A DNA stretch of 64,000 nucleotides from DAOUEG01 sp964595455 (GCA_964595455.1 CAZQQL010000003.1:1-64000), one strand, 5' to 3'. Shown: positions 34,511-42,969, counted from the stretch's first letter. The notes: generated from the letters alone by a model not told the origin. Made by a program: numbers and translations.

Positions 34511-35224
34511 ATGGCAACCGTACTTCCTCGTATTCGCGGCCTGGCCGGGCACGCTTTGGATCTGCTTTTTCCCCGGTGGTGCATAGGTTGCGGCAGGGAA
34601 GGGGAAGTGGTGTGCAGCTCCTGCCGGGAAACCTTTCCTTCCATCAGACCCCCATTTTGCCTGCGGTGCGGCCGTCCGCTGGACGATGACGGAGCCTGCC
34701 GAAACTGCACGGACATCGATTTCATCATTGACGGCATCCGGGCGCCGTTCCTTTTCCGCGGCCTCGTACGCCAGACCATCCACGAACTCAAGTACCGCAA
34801 CCTGAGGGCAGCGGCGCCGTTCCTGGCGCGTGAACTGGCCGGATACCTGCAAGAATTACCCCTTACCGCCGATGTTATCGTGCCGGTTCCGCTTCACAAA
34901 AAACGATTGAAGGAACGCGGCTACAACCAGTCCGAACTCATCACCCGGCACCTGTCCGCGTTAACCGGCATTCCCCACTCCAACGATGGCCTCGTGCGGC
35001 TCAAGCACACACTGTCACTGGCGCGGTCCGCCAGTCGAGAGGCCCGGCGGGAGAGTGTTGCCGGGGCTTTCGCGATCGGAAACAGGGAAGCTATCGAAGG
35101 GAGAAACATACTACTGGTGGATGATGTATCGACTACCGGCGCCACGCTCGATGCCTGCGCCGCCATGCTGAAGAAGGCCGGCGCACGTACGGTTTGGGGG
35201 CTTGCCACAGCCCTGGAACTCTGA
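34511..35224 (+). CDS. comF: ComF-family phosphoribosyltransferase-like protein
   Basis: The 237-residue protein has an N-terminal double zinc finger (CIGCG, CSSC, CLRCG, CRNC) and a C-terminal type I phosphoribosyltransferase fold with the PRPP motif LLVDDVSTTGAT. ComF proteins are needed for DNA uptake in competent bacteria, but many non-competent species keep one, so a role in transformation is not proven. Confidence 0.92.
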   Translation: MATVLPRIRGLAGHALDLLFPRWCIGCGREGEVVCSSCRETFPSIRPPFCLRCGRPLDDDGACRNCTDIDFIIDGIRAPFLFRGLVRQTIHELKYRNLRAAAPFLARELAGYLQELPLTADVIVPVPLHKKRLKERGYNQSELITRHLSALTGIPHSNDGLVRLKHTLSLARSASREARRESVAGAFAIGNREAIEGRNILLVDDVSTTGATLDACAAMLKKAGARTVWGLATALEL

Positions 35225-35249
35225 GACACTGGAAACAGGAGGAAAAGAA

Positions 35250-35804
35250 ATGGAAACGAAAATCACCGGAACCAATCTGGAACTCTCCGCGGATACCCAG
35301 AAGTACATCGAAAGGAAGATCGGCAAACTGAATAAGCACCTGCCGGATATCATCGATACGCGGGTGGAGGTCTCGGAGGAGGGTACCAGGTCTCCCCAGG
35401 AACGGATCGTCGTACGGGTCACTGTCAGCAGCGGCGTGAGTGAAACGGTATTTCACGGCGAGGAGCGGGGCAAGGAAGTAAAGATGGCAGTGGACAAGGT
35501 GGCGGACGTCATGGTCCGGCAGCTTGAGAGTTATAAAGGCAAGCTGTATGACAAGGGCAGGGGCAATCCTATGGTGCGCGGCCAGTTCCCCACCGCGGAA
35601 GAGCTCCCGGAGCCTGCCGGCAAGCTGGTGAAGACGAAGTCCTTCGTCATCAAGGCGATCACCACGGATACCGCGATACGGGAAATGGAACGGCTGGGGC
35701 ACAGTTTCTATATCTTCCTCGATGCCGACAACGACGAGATCAGGCTGGTCTACCGCCGCAATGACGGTAACTACGGCCTCATCAAGCCGCAGATCCCGGA
35801 CTAA
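35250..35804 (+). CDS. hpf: Ribosome hibernation promoting factor, long form
   Basis: The 184-residue protein has the N-terminal RaiA/HPF domain (ITGTNLELSADTQKYIERKIGKL) and the C-terminal dimerisation domain (IVKTKSFVIKxI-type, EMERLGHSFYIF). The long form pairs 70S ribosomes into 100S dimers in stationary phase. The ATG at 35250 follows AGGAGG; the frame extends upstream without support. It follows comF, as in many Gram-positive and Chloroflexota genomes. Confidence 0.95.
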   Translation: METKITGTNLELSADTQKYIERKIGKLNKHLPDIIDTRVEVSEEGTRSPQERIVVRVTVSSGVSETVFHGEERGKEVKMAVDKVADVMVRQLESYKGKLYDKGRGNPMVRGQFPTAEELPEPAGKLVKTKSFVIKAITTDTAIREMERLGHSFYIFLDADNDEIRLVYRRNDGNYGLIKPQIPD

Positions 35805-35828
35805 ACCGTTGAAGTGAGAAGACAAGGG

Positions 35829-36311
35829 ATGATATATGCAGTCTTTACCACGAGCGCCGGCTGGATGGGCGTAAGAGGCTCAGAAAAGGGGTTAACGTAC
35901 GTTGCCCTTCCCCGGCCGGACAAGGACGGCGTTCTCAAAGAACTCGGCGTGACGGACGATGGCGATACAGCGGCATTTGCCGATTTCATCGGGCGCTGTC
36001 AGGCCTACTTCGAGGGCGAACCGGTGGAATTCCCAGACGACGTCGATATATCCTCCGGTACGCCGTTCCAGCAGCGCGCGTGGGAAGCCTGCCGCCGCAT
36101 TCCCCGCGGCACAACGATAAGTTACCGGGACCTTGCGGCTGAAGCCGGGAGTCCCGGAGGGGCACGGGCCGCTGGCGCCGCCATGGCGAGGAACCCGGTT
36201 CCCATCGTCGTGCCTTGCCACAGGGTCGTTGGCTCGGATGGTTCCCTGCACGGCTTCGGCGGGGGGCTGCCGTTGAAGCAGCTGATGCTGGAGATGGAGA
36301 AGGAGAGATAG
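35829..36311 (+). CDS. ogt: Methylated-DNA-protein cysteine methyltransferase
   Basis: The suicide repair enzyme removes alkyl groups from O6-alkylguanine. The 160-residue sequence has FQQRAWEACRRIPRGTTISY, then ARAAGAAMARNP and the active-site PCHRVVGSDG. The ATG at 35829 is chosen; a GTG at 35814 is possible. Confidence 0.93.
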   Translation: MIYAVFTTSAGWMGVRGSEKGLTYVALPRPDKDGVLKELGVTDDGDTAAFADFIGRCQAYFEGEPVEFPDDVDISSGTPFQQRAWEACRRIPRGTTISYRDLAAEAGSPGGARAAGAAMARNPVPIVVPCHRVVGSDGSLHGFGGGLPLKQLMLEMEKER

Positions 36312-36353
36312 GGTTTCAATATCTCAAAACTTCATCTCAAGGAGAAAATGATG

Positions 36354-36380
36354 GCCGGGGCGGTTTTTCCGCCCCGGCCG
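36354..36380. terminator. Bidirectional hairpin terminator between ogt and the ABC ATPase gene
   Basis: GGCCGGGGCGG and CCGCCCCGGCC form an 11-bp stem around TTTTT. It separates convergent genes. The adjacent TTTGAC-rich run (36383-36414) gives T-rich sequence on one side only. Confidence 0.65.
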
Positions 36381-36382
36381 CC

Positions 36383-36414
36383 TTTGACTTTTGACCTTTA
36401 ACCTTTGACTTTTT
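36383..36414 (+). repeat. Degenerate TTTGAC tandem repeat
   Basis: A CTTTTGACCTTTAACCTTTGACTT type run, closely similar to the one at 3177-3221. It lies at the stop of the ABC ATPase gene. Function unknown. Confidence 0.5.
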
Positions 36415-37312
36415 AATCCACCCCTTCGCCCATCAGCTTGACGTACATGTCCTCCAGGGCGGACTGGCGGACGGAGAGGTCTATCAGCGCCCAGTCCTTC
36501 TCGTTGATGTCCCGCAACAATGAGGCGATGCTGCCTACGTCGGACGTGGTGAAGACGTAATTCTCGCCCTGCTTCTCGTAGTCGAGTTCATCGTCTGTCT
36601 TGAAGACCACCTCGTACTCACGCTTACCAAGCTTCTCCCGGATGGCTTCAATCGTATCGCAGATATAGATGTTGCCGTTCTTCATGATAGCCACGCGGTC
36701 GCAGATGTATTCCACGTGGAAGAGGTTATGGGCGCTGAGGATGACGGTCTTGCCGGCCTGGTTAAGCTTCTTGAGGTAGTCGATGATGAAGAAGGAGGTG
36801 AGGGGATCGAGGCCGGAGTTCGGCTCGTCCAGGACGAGGATATCCGGGTCGTGCAGGAGCGTCCGGGCGATAGCTACCTTCCGTCTCATGCCCTTGGAGA
36901 GGTCGCCGGTGAACTTGTCCCGGTCTTCCAGCTTGAGCTGCCCGAGCAGGTCCTCGATTCGTTCCTTCACCGTCGCCTTGTCCAGCCGGTACAGTTCCCC
37001 GAAGAACTCCAGGTACTGCCGGATCGTCATGTTCTCGTAGAGGGGGCTTTCCTCCGGCAGGTAGCCGATGTGCCGCTTGACCTCGGTGCTGTTCCGCGTC
37101 ATGTCTCTGCCCATCACGGTCAGTGTGCCGCCGGTGGGGGCCAGCAGCCCGACGATCATCTTGAGCGTGGTCGTCTTGCCGGCGCCGTTGTGGCCGATGA
37201 TTCCGAGTATTTCCCCCTGCCTGATATGCAGGTTAACACCATTGACCGCGGTGAAGTTCTTATATACCTTGGTAATAGCATCCAAAGTAATGATACCGGA
37301 TTCATCGTTCAT
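36413..37312 (-). CDS. ABC-2 exporter ATP-binding protein
   Basis: The 299-residue ATPase has Walker A GHNGAGKTT, signature motif LSKGMRRK (usual LSxGxxxR with variation), Walker B ILVLDEPNSGLDP and a C-terminal extension of about 80 residues. It is an NatA/CcmA-type ATPase. The ATG at 37312 follows AAGGA; the frame runs on upstream as a false extension. It is divergent from, and 18 bp from, the first permease gene, so a shared exporter is likely. Confidence 0.92.
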   Translation of the reverse strand: MNDESGIITLDAITKVYKNFTAVNGVNLHIRQGEILGIIGHNGAGKTTTLKMIVGLLAPTGGTLTVMGRDMTRNSTEVKRHIGYLPEESPLYENMTIRQYLEFFGELYRLDKATVKERIEDLLGQLKLEDRDKFTGDLSKGMRRKVAIARTLLHDPDILVLDEPNSGLDPLTSFFIIDYLKKLNQAGKTVILSAHNLFHVEYICDRVAIMKNGNIYICDTIEAIREKLGKREYEVVFKTDDELDYEKQGENYVFTTSDVGSIASLLRDINEKDWALIDLSVRQSALEDMYVKLMGEGVD

Positions 37313-37330
37313 CAGGGGTTCCTTCTTTCT

Positions 37331-39283
37331 GTGAGAATAATACTGACCGTTGCCAGACGTGAAATAACCCGCCTCAAGAGCAGGTTCAGCGGCAAGTCCC
37401 GGGCCATTGTGTTCGGCGTGCTGGCGCTGACCATCATCAGTTCCCTCGTACTCTACCATCAGGACCTCGCGGTGAGCAAGGGTATCTACACCATCGGAGC
37501 TTCGCCAAACAGCCCAATTATCGAAGACAGCCGCTTCCGCGTGGCCGTCATGGAACCGGAAGCCGGGTACAAGGCGCTGGAGGATGGGTTCATCGACCTG
37601 TATCTGGATGGCAATGAGATTGCCGCTCAGGGCGAGCGCGGCCACCACGCCATGTCCGCCCTGACGAAGTACCTTCAGAAGCAGGAACTCCTCACTATTG
37701 CCGCGGAATATGAGATTGAGCAAGCCTTCCCGCTGCGTATCCAGGTCACCACCGTCGATACCGCGTCCGGAGGCATCGTCGCGGCAGCGGAAGATGACAG
37801 GGATATCAACACCGCCGGATTTGAGCCGGGCATCATGCCTGACGGGCCGCCGGTATTCTTTCCCGAAGAAGAACCGGTCACTGTACCGGAACCGGACTCG
37901 ACCGTAACGCCGGCCGGCGTACTGCCGGACATCGCCATCACGCCGGACGGACCCCAGGTGAAGGACGACATCATCGCCGCGATTACAGGAGACCTCGTTG
38001 ATGAAACGGATGATGTACAGAATGCCGCTTCTTTACCGGTGACTACTGCCGACGCAGCTGATACCAACGATGCCGTCCGCCAGCAGCTTGTCGAATTCGC
38101 CGAGAGGGGCACGCTGCCGGAGTTCAAGGCGGAGTTCATCGCCGAGAACGATATCATCATTCCCTCCCTCATGAACCCGCCGATACCGCTGGCCCAGGTC
38201 ATTATCACCTTCTTCTACGTGGTGCCGGTCTTCTTCATCAGCCTGTTCTTCACCAGCAGTTTTACGGAGGAAAAGATCAGCCGCAAGCTCCTCATCCTCC
38301 TTTCCGCCCCGGTCACGCGGCTCCAGGTCATCCTTGGCAAGATGGCCCCGTACCTGGTCTATTCAATCCTCGTCATCATCGGCGTGACGCTGGCGATGGG
38401 CGGTAACGTCCTGCTCGGGCTGGCTATCTTCACGCCGGTCATGCTCTTCATCTTTGCCATCTATCTCATGGTGGCGCTGACCTACCGCACGTTCAAGGAC
38501 CAGACGTTCTTCTCCGTGCTGGCGTTGTCCGTCGTGACCGTCTACCTGGTCGGGCCGGCCATGTTCACCGGCGTTAACGACCTCAGCTACATCTCACCGC
38601 TGACCCTGGCGGTGGAGATGTACCGAGGCGAATCGTTTACCATCTCCCAGTACTTCCTGGCGACCTCCCCGCTGCTGCTCGTCTTCGGCGGCACGATGTA
38701 CGTCGGCACCCGCGTCCTCAACGAGGAGTACCTCATGGGCTTCCGTCCGCTGCACCGCAAGGTCGCCGAGGCTATTTATGCTACCCTGGACCGGGCGCAC
38801 ATCAACATCTCCATCTTCATTATGGGCATGGCGTTCGTGCCGGTCGTCTTCATGGCGGAACTGGCGGCGGTGGCCCTCGTGACCAACCTGCCGGTGCCGT
38901 TCATGCTTGGCGGCATGATGATCGTCTCCGTCGTCATCGAAGAGATCGCCAAGTCCGCCAGCGTCGTCATTTTGGCGCAGAACCGGGCGCTGAAAGGCGT
39001 GAAGGAAGCCCTCCGGCTGGGGGTGCTCTCTGCCGTGGGTTTCATGCTCATGGAAAAGCTGGTGCTGTACGTGGTGCTGAGCGTCGTGGACGATTCCCTG
39101 TTCCTCAGGGCGCTCTCCGGCGGTGGCTTGCTGGTGCTGCCGCTCATCCTCCATGTTGTTTCGACGACCTTCGTCTGCTTCCTGACCTCTAAATTCGGGA
39201 CGAGGTACTATCCGCTCGGGCTGCTGGTGGGCAGTCTCGTCCATCTGGCGTACAATATGGCGATCGTGGGGGCGGCGTTATGA
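37331..39283 (+). CDS. ABC-2 permease fused to a PrsW-like intramembrane protease domain
   Basis: The 650-residue protein starts with a membrane helix (about residues 22-42), then a long external loop (to about 285) rich in acidic and Pro residues, then an ABC-2 permease core of about six helices (FFTSSFTEEKISRKL, LLSAPV). Residues from about 490 form a second membrane domain with EEIAK (E537, E538, K541), GFMLMEK (E575), LHVV (H608) and HLAYN (H638, N642), the pattern of PrsW-type proteases. The GTG at 37331 is chosen because everything before it is antisense to the ATPase gene. Downstream permease overlaps by 4 bp. The fusion of exporter and protease is unusual. Confidence 0.8.
   Translation: MRIILTVARREITRLKSRFSGKSRAIVFGVLALTIISSLVLYHQDLAVSKGIYTIGASPNSPIIEDSRFRVAVMEPEAGYKALEDGFIDLYLDGNEIAAQGERGHHAMSALTKYLQKQELLTIAAEYEIEQAFPLRIQVTTVDTASGGIVAAAEDDRDINTAGFEPGIMPDGPPVFFPEEEPVTVPEPDSTVTPAGVLPDIAITPDGPQVKDDIIAAITGDLVDETDDVQNAASLPVTTADAADTNDAVRQQLVEFAERGTLPEFKAEFIAENDIIIPSLMNPPIPLAQVIITFFYVVPVFFISLFFTSSFTEEKISRKLLILLSAPVTRLQVILGKMAPYLVYSILVIIGVTLAMGGNVLLGLAIFTPVMLFIFAIYLMVALTYRTFKDQTFFSVLALSVVTVYLVGPAMFTGVNDLSYISPLTLAVEMYRGESFTISQYFLATSPLLLVFGGTMYVGTRVLNEEYLMGFRPLHRKVAEAIYATLDRAHINISIFIMGMAFVPVVFMAELAAVALVTNLPVPFMLGGMMIVSVVIEEIAKSASVVILAQNRALKGVKEALRLGVLSAVGFMLMEKLVLYVVLSVVDDSLFLRALSGGGLLVLPLILHVVSTTFVCFLTSKFGTRYYPLGLLVGSLVHLAYNMAIVGAAL
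37337..37364 (-). promoter_or_regulatory. Candidate promoter of the ABC ATPase gene, inside the permease coding start
   Basis: On the minus strand TTTCAC (37359-37364) is followed after 16 bp by TATTAT (37337-37342). Its predicted start falls near 37330, leaving a leader of about 18 nt. The boxes lie inside the first codons of the divergent permease gene. Confidence 0.45.
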
Positions 39284-40344
39284 GAGGTTTCCTGGCGCTT
39301 ATCAAGCGTGAACTGAGGTCGATCCTGCGGGAAAAGACCATCATGTTCGCCATCATGGTGCAGTTCTGCATCGCGGCGTTCTCCTCGGTCATTCTTGTCG
39401 GCATCATGGCGTTCTACGATCCCTCCTCCATCGGCGACACCACGGATATCAAGGTTCGCGCCGGTATTGTGTACGATGCAGCCCGCGATAGCCATAACCC
39501 GGAAATGTCGGCGCTGATGAGGTACCTGAGCGAAGGCGGGGTGCGCTGGTTTGCCTACTATGAGCGCGAGGGCGCCGAAGACGCCTTCAAACGCGGCCGC
39601 ATCGACACGATCATCTCTATGAGCAGGAGCGCTGATGGCGTGGTGGACATGCAGCTCGTCATGCCGGAACTGGACACGAAGAAGACCATCGTCTTCATGG
39701 TGCTGGACGAACCTTTGAAGAAGTTCGAGAACCACCTCCGGCTGGAGCAGGGAGTCGAACTGATGTACCCGAACCTCGGGGGGGAATCCAGCACCACCTA
39801 CGAGTTCCTGTTCTCGCTCGTCGTGCCGATACTCATGCTGTTCCCGGCGCTCATCGCCGGCAGTATCGTCATCGATTCCATTTCCGAGGAGTTCGAGAAC
39901 AAGACCTTCGATACGCTGGCAGCGGCCCCGGTCTCGCTCTTCCAGGTAGTTTCCTCCAAGGTCGGCGCGGCCGTTCTGACTGCGGCGGTCCAGATAGGGA
40001 TGTGGATAGGCCTGCTCCGTCTGAACGATATCCGGGTGGAGAACGCCGGCATGGTGGCTGGTCTTGGTATCGCGATTGCGCTGGGTATTTCAGCGGTGAC
40101 GGCCTTCATCTCGATGTACTTCAAGGACCGGGAGCGTACCCAGTTCGTCTATTCCATCTCGCTGGTCGTGCTGATCGCCGGGAGCTACTTCCTGGACCCG
40201 TCGCCGTTCGGGTTGATTACCCGCCTCGCCTCCGGTTCTCCCGGCGCCGGTGTGCTGCAGGTCGTCCTGTATGCCGTACCGCTGGTGCTGGCCGGCTGGC
40301 TGCTGGTGGGTCTGTCCCGCAGACTGGTGCTGGTACGTAAGTAA
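39280..40344 (+). CDS. ABC-2 transporter permease
   Basis: The 354-residue protein has an N-terminal helix (after KRELRSILREKT), an external domain and about five C-terminal helices. The cytoplasmic loop SISEEFENKTFDTLAAAPVS is typical of ABC-2 permeases. It overlaps the preceding fused permease by 4 bp (ATGA). The two permeases and the divergent ATPase most likely form one exporter, substrate unknown. Confidence 0.9.
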   Translation: MRGFLALIKRELRSILREKTIMFAIMVQFCIAAFSSVILVGIMAFYDPSSIGDTTDIKVRAGIVYDAARDSHNPEMSALMRYLSEGGVRWFAYYEREGAEDAFKRGRIDTIISMSRSADGVVDMQLVMPELDTKKTIVFMVLDEPLKKFENHLRLEQGVELMYPNLGGESSTTYEFLFSLVVPILMLFPALIAGSIVIDSISEEFENKTFDTLAAAPVSLFQVVSSKVGAAVLTAAVQIGMWIGLLRLNDIRVENAGMVAGLGIAIALGISAVTAFISMYFKDRERTQFVYSISLVVLIAGSYFLDPSPFGLITRLASGSPGAGVLQVVLYAVPLVLAGWLLVGLSRRLVLVRK

Positions 40345-40347
40345 CTA

Positions 40348-40378
40348 TTGGCCTTACGGGCCGGTCTGGTGTTATAAT
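40348..40378 (+). promoter_or_regulatory. Promoter of the epimerase gene, leaderless type
   Basis: TTGGCC (40348-40353) and a perfect TATAAT (40373-40378) are separated by 19 bp. The -10 ends seven bases before the ATG at 40386 and there is no Shine-Dalgarno sequence. Confidence 0.55.
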
Positions 40379-40385
40379 CACTCCA

Positions 40386-41390
40386 ATGGTAACCGCGATT
40401 ACCGGCGCTACCGGACACATCGGCATCAACCTGGTGCGGCTGCTCCTCGAAAAGGGACGGGAGGTCCGCTGCATCATCCACGTCCACAACCGGGGACTCG
40501 AAGACCTGGGCGTCGAGACGGTCTCCGGGGACGTCAGGGACGTGGATTCCCTCGTCAAGGCCTTCCAGGGGGCCGATGTCGTCTATCACCTCGCCAGCCG
40601 GATATCCATTTCTTTGGCTGACTGGAACGAGGTCAAGGCCATCAACATCAGCGGGACGCGGAACGTCCTCGAAGCCTGCCGCAGTGCCGGGGTCCGGCGG
40701 CTTGTCCATTTCAGTTCCATCCATGCCATACAGCAGGAACCTTTTTCCAGTCCGGTCGATGAGACCAGGCCGCTCGTGGACGGAATGGCCGCCCCGTATG
40801 ACCGCTCCAAGGCCGCCAGCGAGCGGGACGTTCTGACGGCGGTCAAAGACGGGCTGGACGCGGTCATCGTTTCACCGACCGCCGTCATCGGGCCGTATGA
40901 CTGCGAACCTTCCTTCTTCGGGGACGCATTGCTGCGCATAGCGCACAAGAAGCTGCCGGCGCTGGTCGGTGCGGGGTTCGACTGGGTGGACGCACGGGAC
41001 GTCGCGGCCGGGGCGGTCGCCGCGGAAGAACGAGGCAAGACCGGCTCCAAGTACCTCCTGGCTGGCGAATGGGTCTCCATACCGGATATCGCCTTTATGA
41101 TGGAAGAAATCATCGGCAACGTTTGTACGAGGCGAACGGTGCCGTTATGGCTGGCCGCCGCCAGCGCGCCGCTGGTGGAAACCTGGTGCAAACTGACGAA
41201 AACACGGCCGCTATATACGAAGATGTCTCTCGGTGCCTTGCGGAGCAACCGGCGTATCAGCCATGAAAAAGCGGCGCGGGAACTGGGATATACCGCACGG
41301 TCTTTCCGCGAATCCCTGAGAGATACGCTGGCATGGTACGCGGAAGCTGGCATGCTGACCTGCCGCCTGCCCGCCGGAGGCCTGCAATGA
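40386..41390 (+). CDS. Extended short-chain dehydrogenase / NAD-dependent epimerase
   Basis: The 334-residue Rossmann enzyme starts TGATGHIG (NAD-binding GxxGxxG) and has the YxxxK pair in YDRSK after the HFSSIHA strand. The closest-looking family is the 3-beta-hydroxysteroid dehydrogenase/isomerase or dihydroflavonol-reductase group. Its last 4 bp overlap the start of a 5-alpha-reductase-like gene, which fits a joint role in reducing an isoprenoid or steroid-like ring. The substrate is unknown. Confidence 0.86.
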   Translation: MVTAITGATGHIGINLVRLLLEKGREVRCIIHVHNRGLEDLGVETVSGDVRDVDSLVKAFQGADVVYHLASRISISLADWNEVKAINISGTRNVLEACRSAGVRRLVHFSSIHAIQQEPFSSPVDETRPLVDGMAAPYDRSKAASERDVLTAVKDGLDAVIVSPTAVIGPYDCEPSFFGDALLRIAHKKLPALVGAGFDWVDARDVAAGAVAAEERGKTGSKYLLAGEWVSIPDIAFMMEEIIGNVCTRRTVPLWLAAASAPLVETWCKLTKTRPLYTKMSLGALRSNRRISHEKAARELGYTARSFRESLRDTLAWYAEAGMLTCRLPAGGLQ

Positions 41391-42148
41391 GTGAGTCCAC
41401 GTTCTTCAACGCACTGCTGGTAAGTTCCTTTGCCGTGGCCGCCGTTATCTTCATCAGTCTCTTTTTCATCGCGGCCCCGTACGGGCGGCATACGCGGAGA
41501 GGGTGGGGTCCCTCCGTGGATAACCGGCTCGGCTGGATACTCATGGAAATGATGTCGCCCATATTATTCGGCTGGCTGTTCCTCACCGGGACCGTGACCG
41601 CAGGCGTCGTACCGCTGGTCTTCGTGGTGATGTGGGAAAGCCACTACATCCACCGGGCTTTCATTTACCCGTTCAGCCTGCGCGGCAATGATAAACGGAT
41701 GCCGGTGACCATCATCTTCTTCGGGCTTATTTTCAATCTGATGAACGCCTACCTCAATGGCCGGTATCTGTTCCATTACTCGGACGGATACGGCAGCGAG
41801 TGGCTGAACGATCCCCGGTTTATCGGCGGGGTAGCGCTGTTCGTGGCGGGCTATATCATCAACCGGCAATCGGACCTGGCGCTGCGGGCGTTACGTCAGT
41901 CCGGCGAATCCGGCTACAAGATCTGCAACAGCACGTTTTACAAACTAGTTTCCTGCCCGAACTACCTGGGCGAGATCGTTATCTGGAGCGGCTGGGCTCT
42001 GGCGACATGGTCGCTGCCGGGCCTGGCGTTCGCCGTCTGGACCATCGCCAACCTGGCCCCGAGAGCGCGCGCCCATCATGCCTGGTACAAGGAAACGTTC
42101 CCCGACTATCCTGAGGAGCGTAAAGCCCTGCTGCCGGGTATCTGGTAG
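41387..42148 (+). CDS. Membrane protein of the steroid-5-alpha-reductase family
   Basis: The 253-residue protein has about six membrane helices and the family's C-terminal NADPH-binding region: LVSCPNYLGEIVIWSGWA, then ARAHHAWYKETFPDYPEERKAL. Eukaryotic members reduce the delta-4 bond of 3-oxo steroids; bacterial members are little studied. The ATG at 41387 overlaps the end of the upstream dehydrogenase by 4 bp. Confidence 0.88.
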   Translation: MSESTFFNALLVSSFAVAAVIFISLFFIAAPYGRHTRRGWGPSVDNRLGWILMEMMSPILFGWLFLTGTVTAGVVPLVFVVMWESHYIHRAFIYPFSLRGNDKRMPVTIIFFGLIFNLMNAYLNGRYLFHYSDGYGSEWLNDPRFIGGVALFVAGYIINRQSDLALRALRQSGESGYKICNSTFYKLVSCPNYLGEIVIWSGWALATWSLPGLAFAVWTIANLAPRARAHHAWYKETFPDYPEERKALLPGIW

Positions 42149-42190
42149 GGGAAAGTAAAGATTAGAAACTAAAATCTGAAAGATCCCGGC

Positions 42191-42859
42191 CTAACCTGAC
42201 CTCTTGACCATGATAAGTGAAGCGGGGTCTTTGCCGATGGCGCGGGTCGCGCCGTCGATCTCCACCGTCAGCGTCCCGTCCACGGCGGCTTTTTCCACTA
42301 CTTTCACCTTGACGCCCGGCCCCAGGCCGATGCTGGTCAGGTAGCGCAGGAATTCGGCGTCCCGTTCGATGAGGACGTTGGTCATCGTGCCGGATTCTCC
42401 GGGTTCCAGTGCCGCGAGGATGGTACGGGGAACGGCGGCATACTTGAGGTCCTTGTCCGGGATGGGGCTGCCGTGGGGGCAGACCGCCGGGTTGCCGAGG
42501 TATTGGGAGAGCCGGTCCGCGACTGTTTCCGTGGTGCTGTGTTCAAGGGAGCATGCCTGCTCGTAGACCTCGTCCCATCCCAGTCCGAGGTGCTTGTTGA
42601 GAAAGACTTCCCAGAGCCGGTGGCGGCGGGTCAGGTGTAGGTACCTGTGACGGCCTTCTTCCGTCAGGCTGGCCCCGCCGTAAGGGGTGTGGGTCACGAG
42701 GCCTTTGTCCGCCAGCCGGCGCAGCATTTCACTGACCGACGCCAGGGAAACCCCCATGCTCCGCGCGATGGCGGTGGTGCTGACGGGGTTTTCACGCTCT
42801 TCCAGCGTCCCGATAGCTTCGAGGTACTCTTCAGTTGTCTGGGTCATCGGTTCCTGCAT
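42191..42859 (-). CDS. DtxR/MntR-family metal-dependent repressor
   Basis: The 222-residue regulator has an N-terminal winged helix (TTEEYLEAIGTLEE, SMGVSLASVSEMLRRL), a metal-binding/dimerisation part containing EQACSLEHSTTE and CPHGSPIP, and a C-terminal SH3-like FeoA-type domain. It sits divergent from the feo operon with an operator-like palindrome between. It probably represses feo when iron or manganese is ample. A strong promoter lies just upstream. Confidence 0.93.
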   Translation of the reverse strand: MQEPMTQTTEEYLEAIGTLEERENPVSTTAIARSMGVSLASVSEMLRRLADKGLVTHTPYGGASLTEEGRHRYLHLTRRHRLWEVFLNKHLGLGWDEVYEQACSLEHSTTETVADRLSQYLGNPAVCPHGSPIPDKDLKYAAVPRTILAALEPGESGTMTNVLIERDAEFLRYLTSIGLGPGVKVKVVEKAAVDGTLTVEIDGATRAIGKDPASLIMVKRSG

Positions 42860-42870
42860 ATCTATTAAGC

Positions 42871-42899
42871 ATTCTAGGGGATAAGTTCGCCGCTGTCAA
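42871..42899 (-). promoter_or_regulatory. Promoter of the DtxR-family regulator gene
   Basis: On the minus strand TTGACA (42894-42899) and TAGAAT (42871-42876) are separated by exactly 17 bp. The -10 ends 11 bases before the ATG, so the leader is only a few nucleotides. Confidence 0.7.
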
Positions 42900-42929
42900 C
42901 ATATTAACATGGTATAACGAATAAATATA

Positions 42930-42944
42930 TTAGGGTACCCTTGA
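42930..42944. promoter_or_regulatory. DtxR-type operator-like palindrome in the feo promoter
   Basis: TTAGGGTACCCTTGA contains the perfect 10-bp palindrome AGGGTACCCT and resembles the DtxR/SirR consensus TTAGG-N-TA-N-CCTAA. It overlaps the -35 box of feoA (starting 42941), where a bound repressor would block RNA polymerase. The DtxR-family gene lies next to it. Confidence 0.6.
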
Positions 42945-42969
42945 ATTTGCCCGGTTATTCTGGTATAGT
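42941..42969 (+). promoter_or_regulatory. feo operon promoter
   Basis: TTGAAT (42941-42946) and TATAGT (42964-42969) are 17 bp apart. The feoA ATG is 21 bases further on, with GGAGG at 42976-42980. Confidence 0.7.

Noticed and set aside
36716..37330. Upstream part of the long frame leading into the fused permease
   Set aside because: It is fully antisense to the ABC ATPase gene; the permease homology starts after the GTG at 37331.
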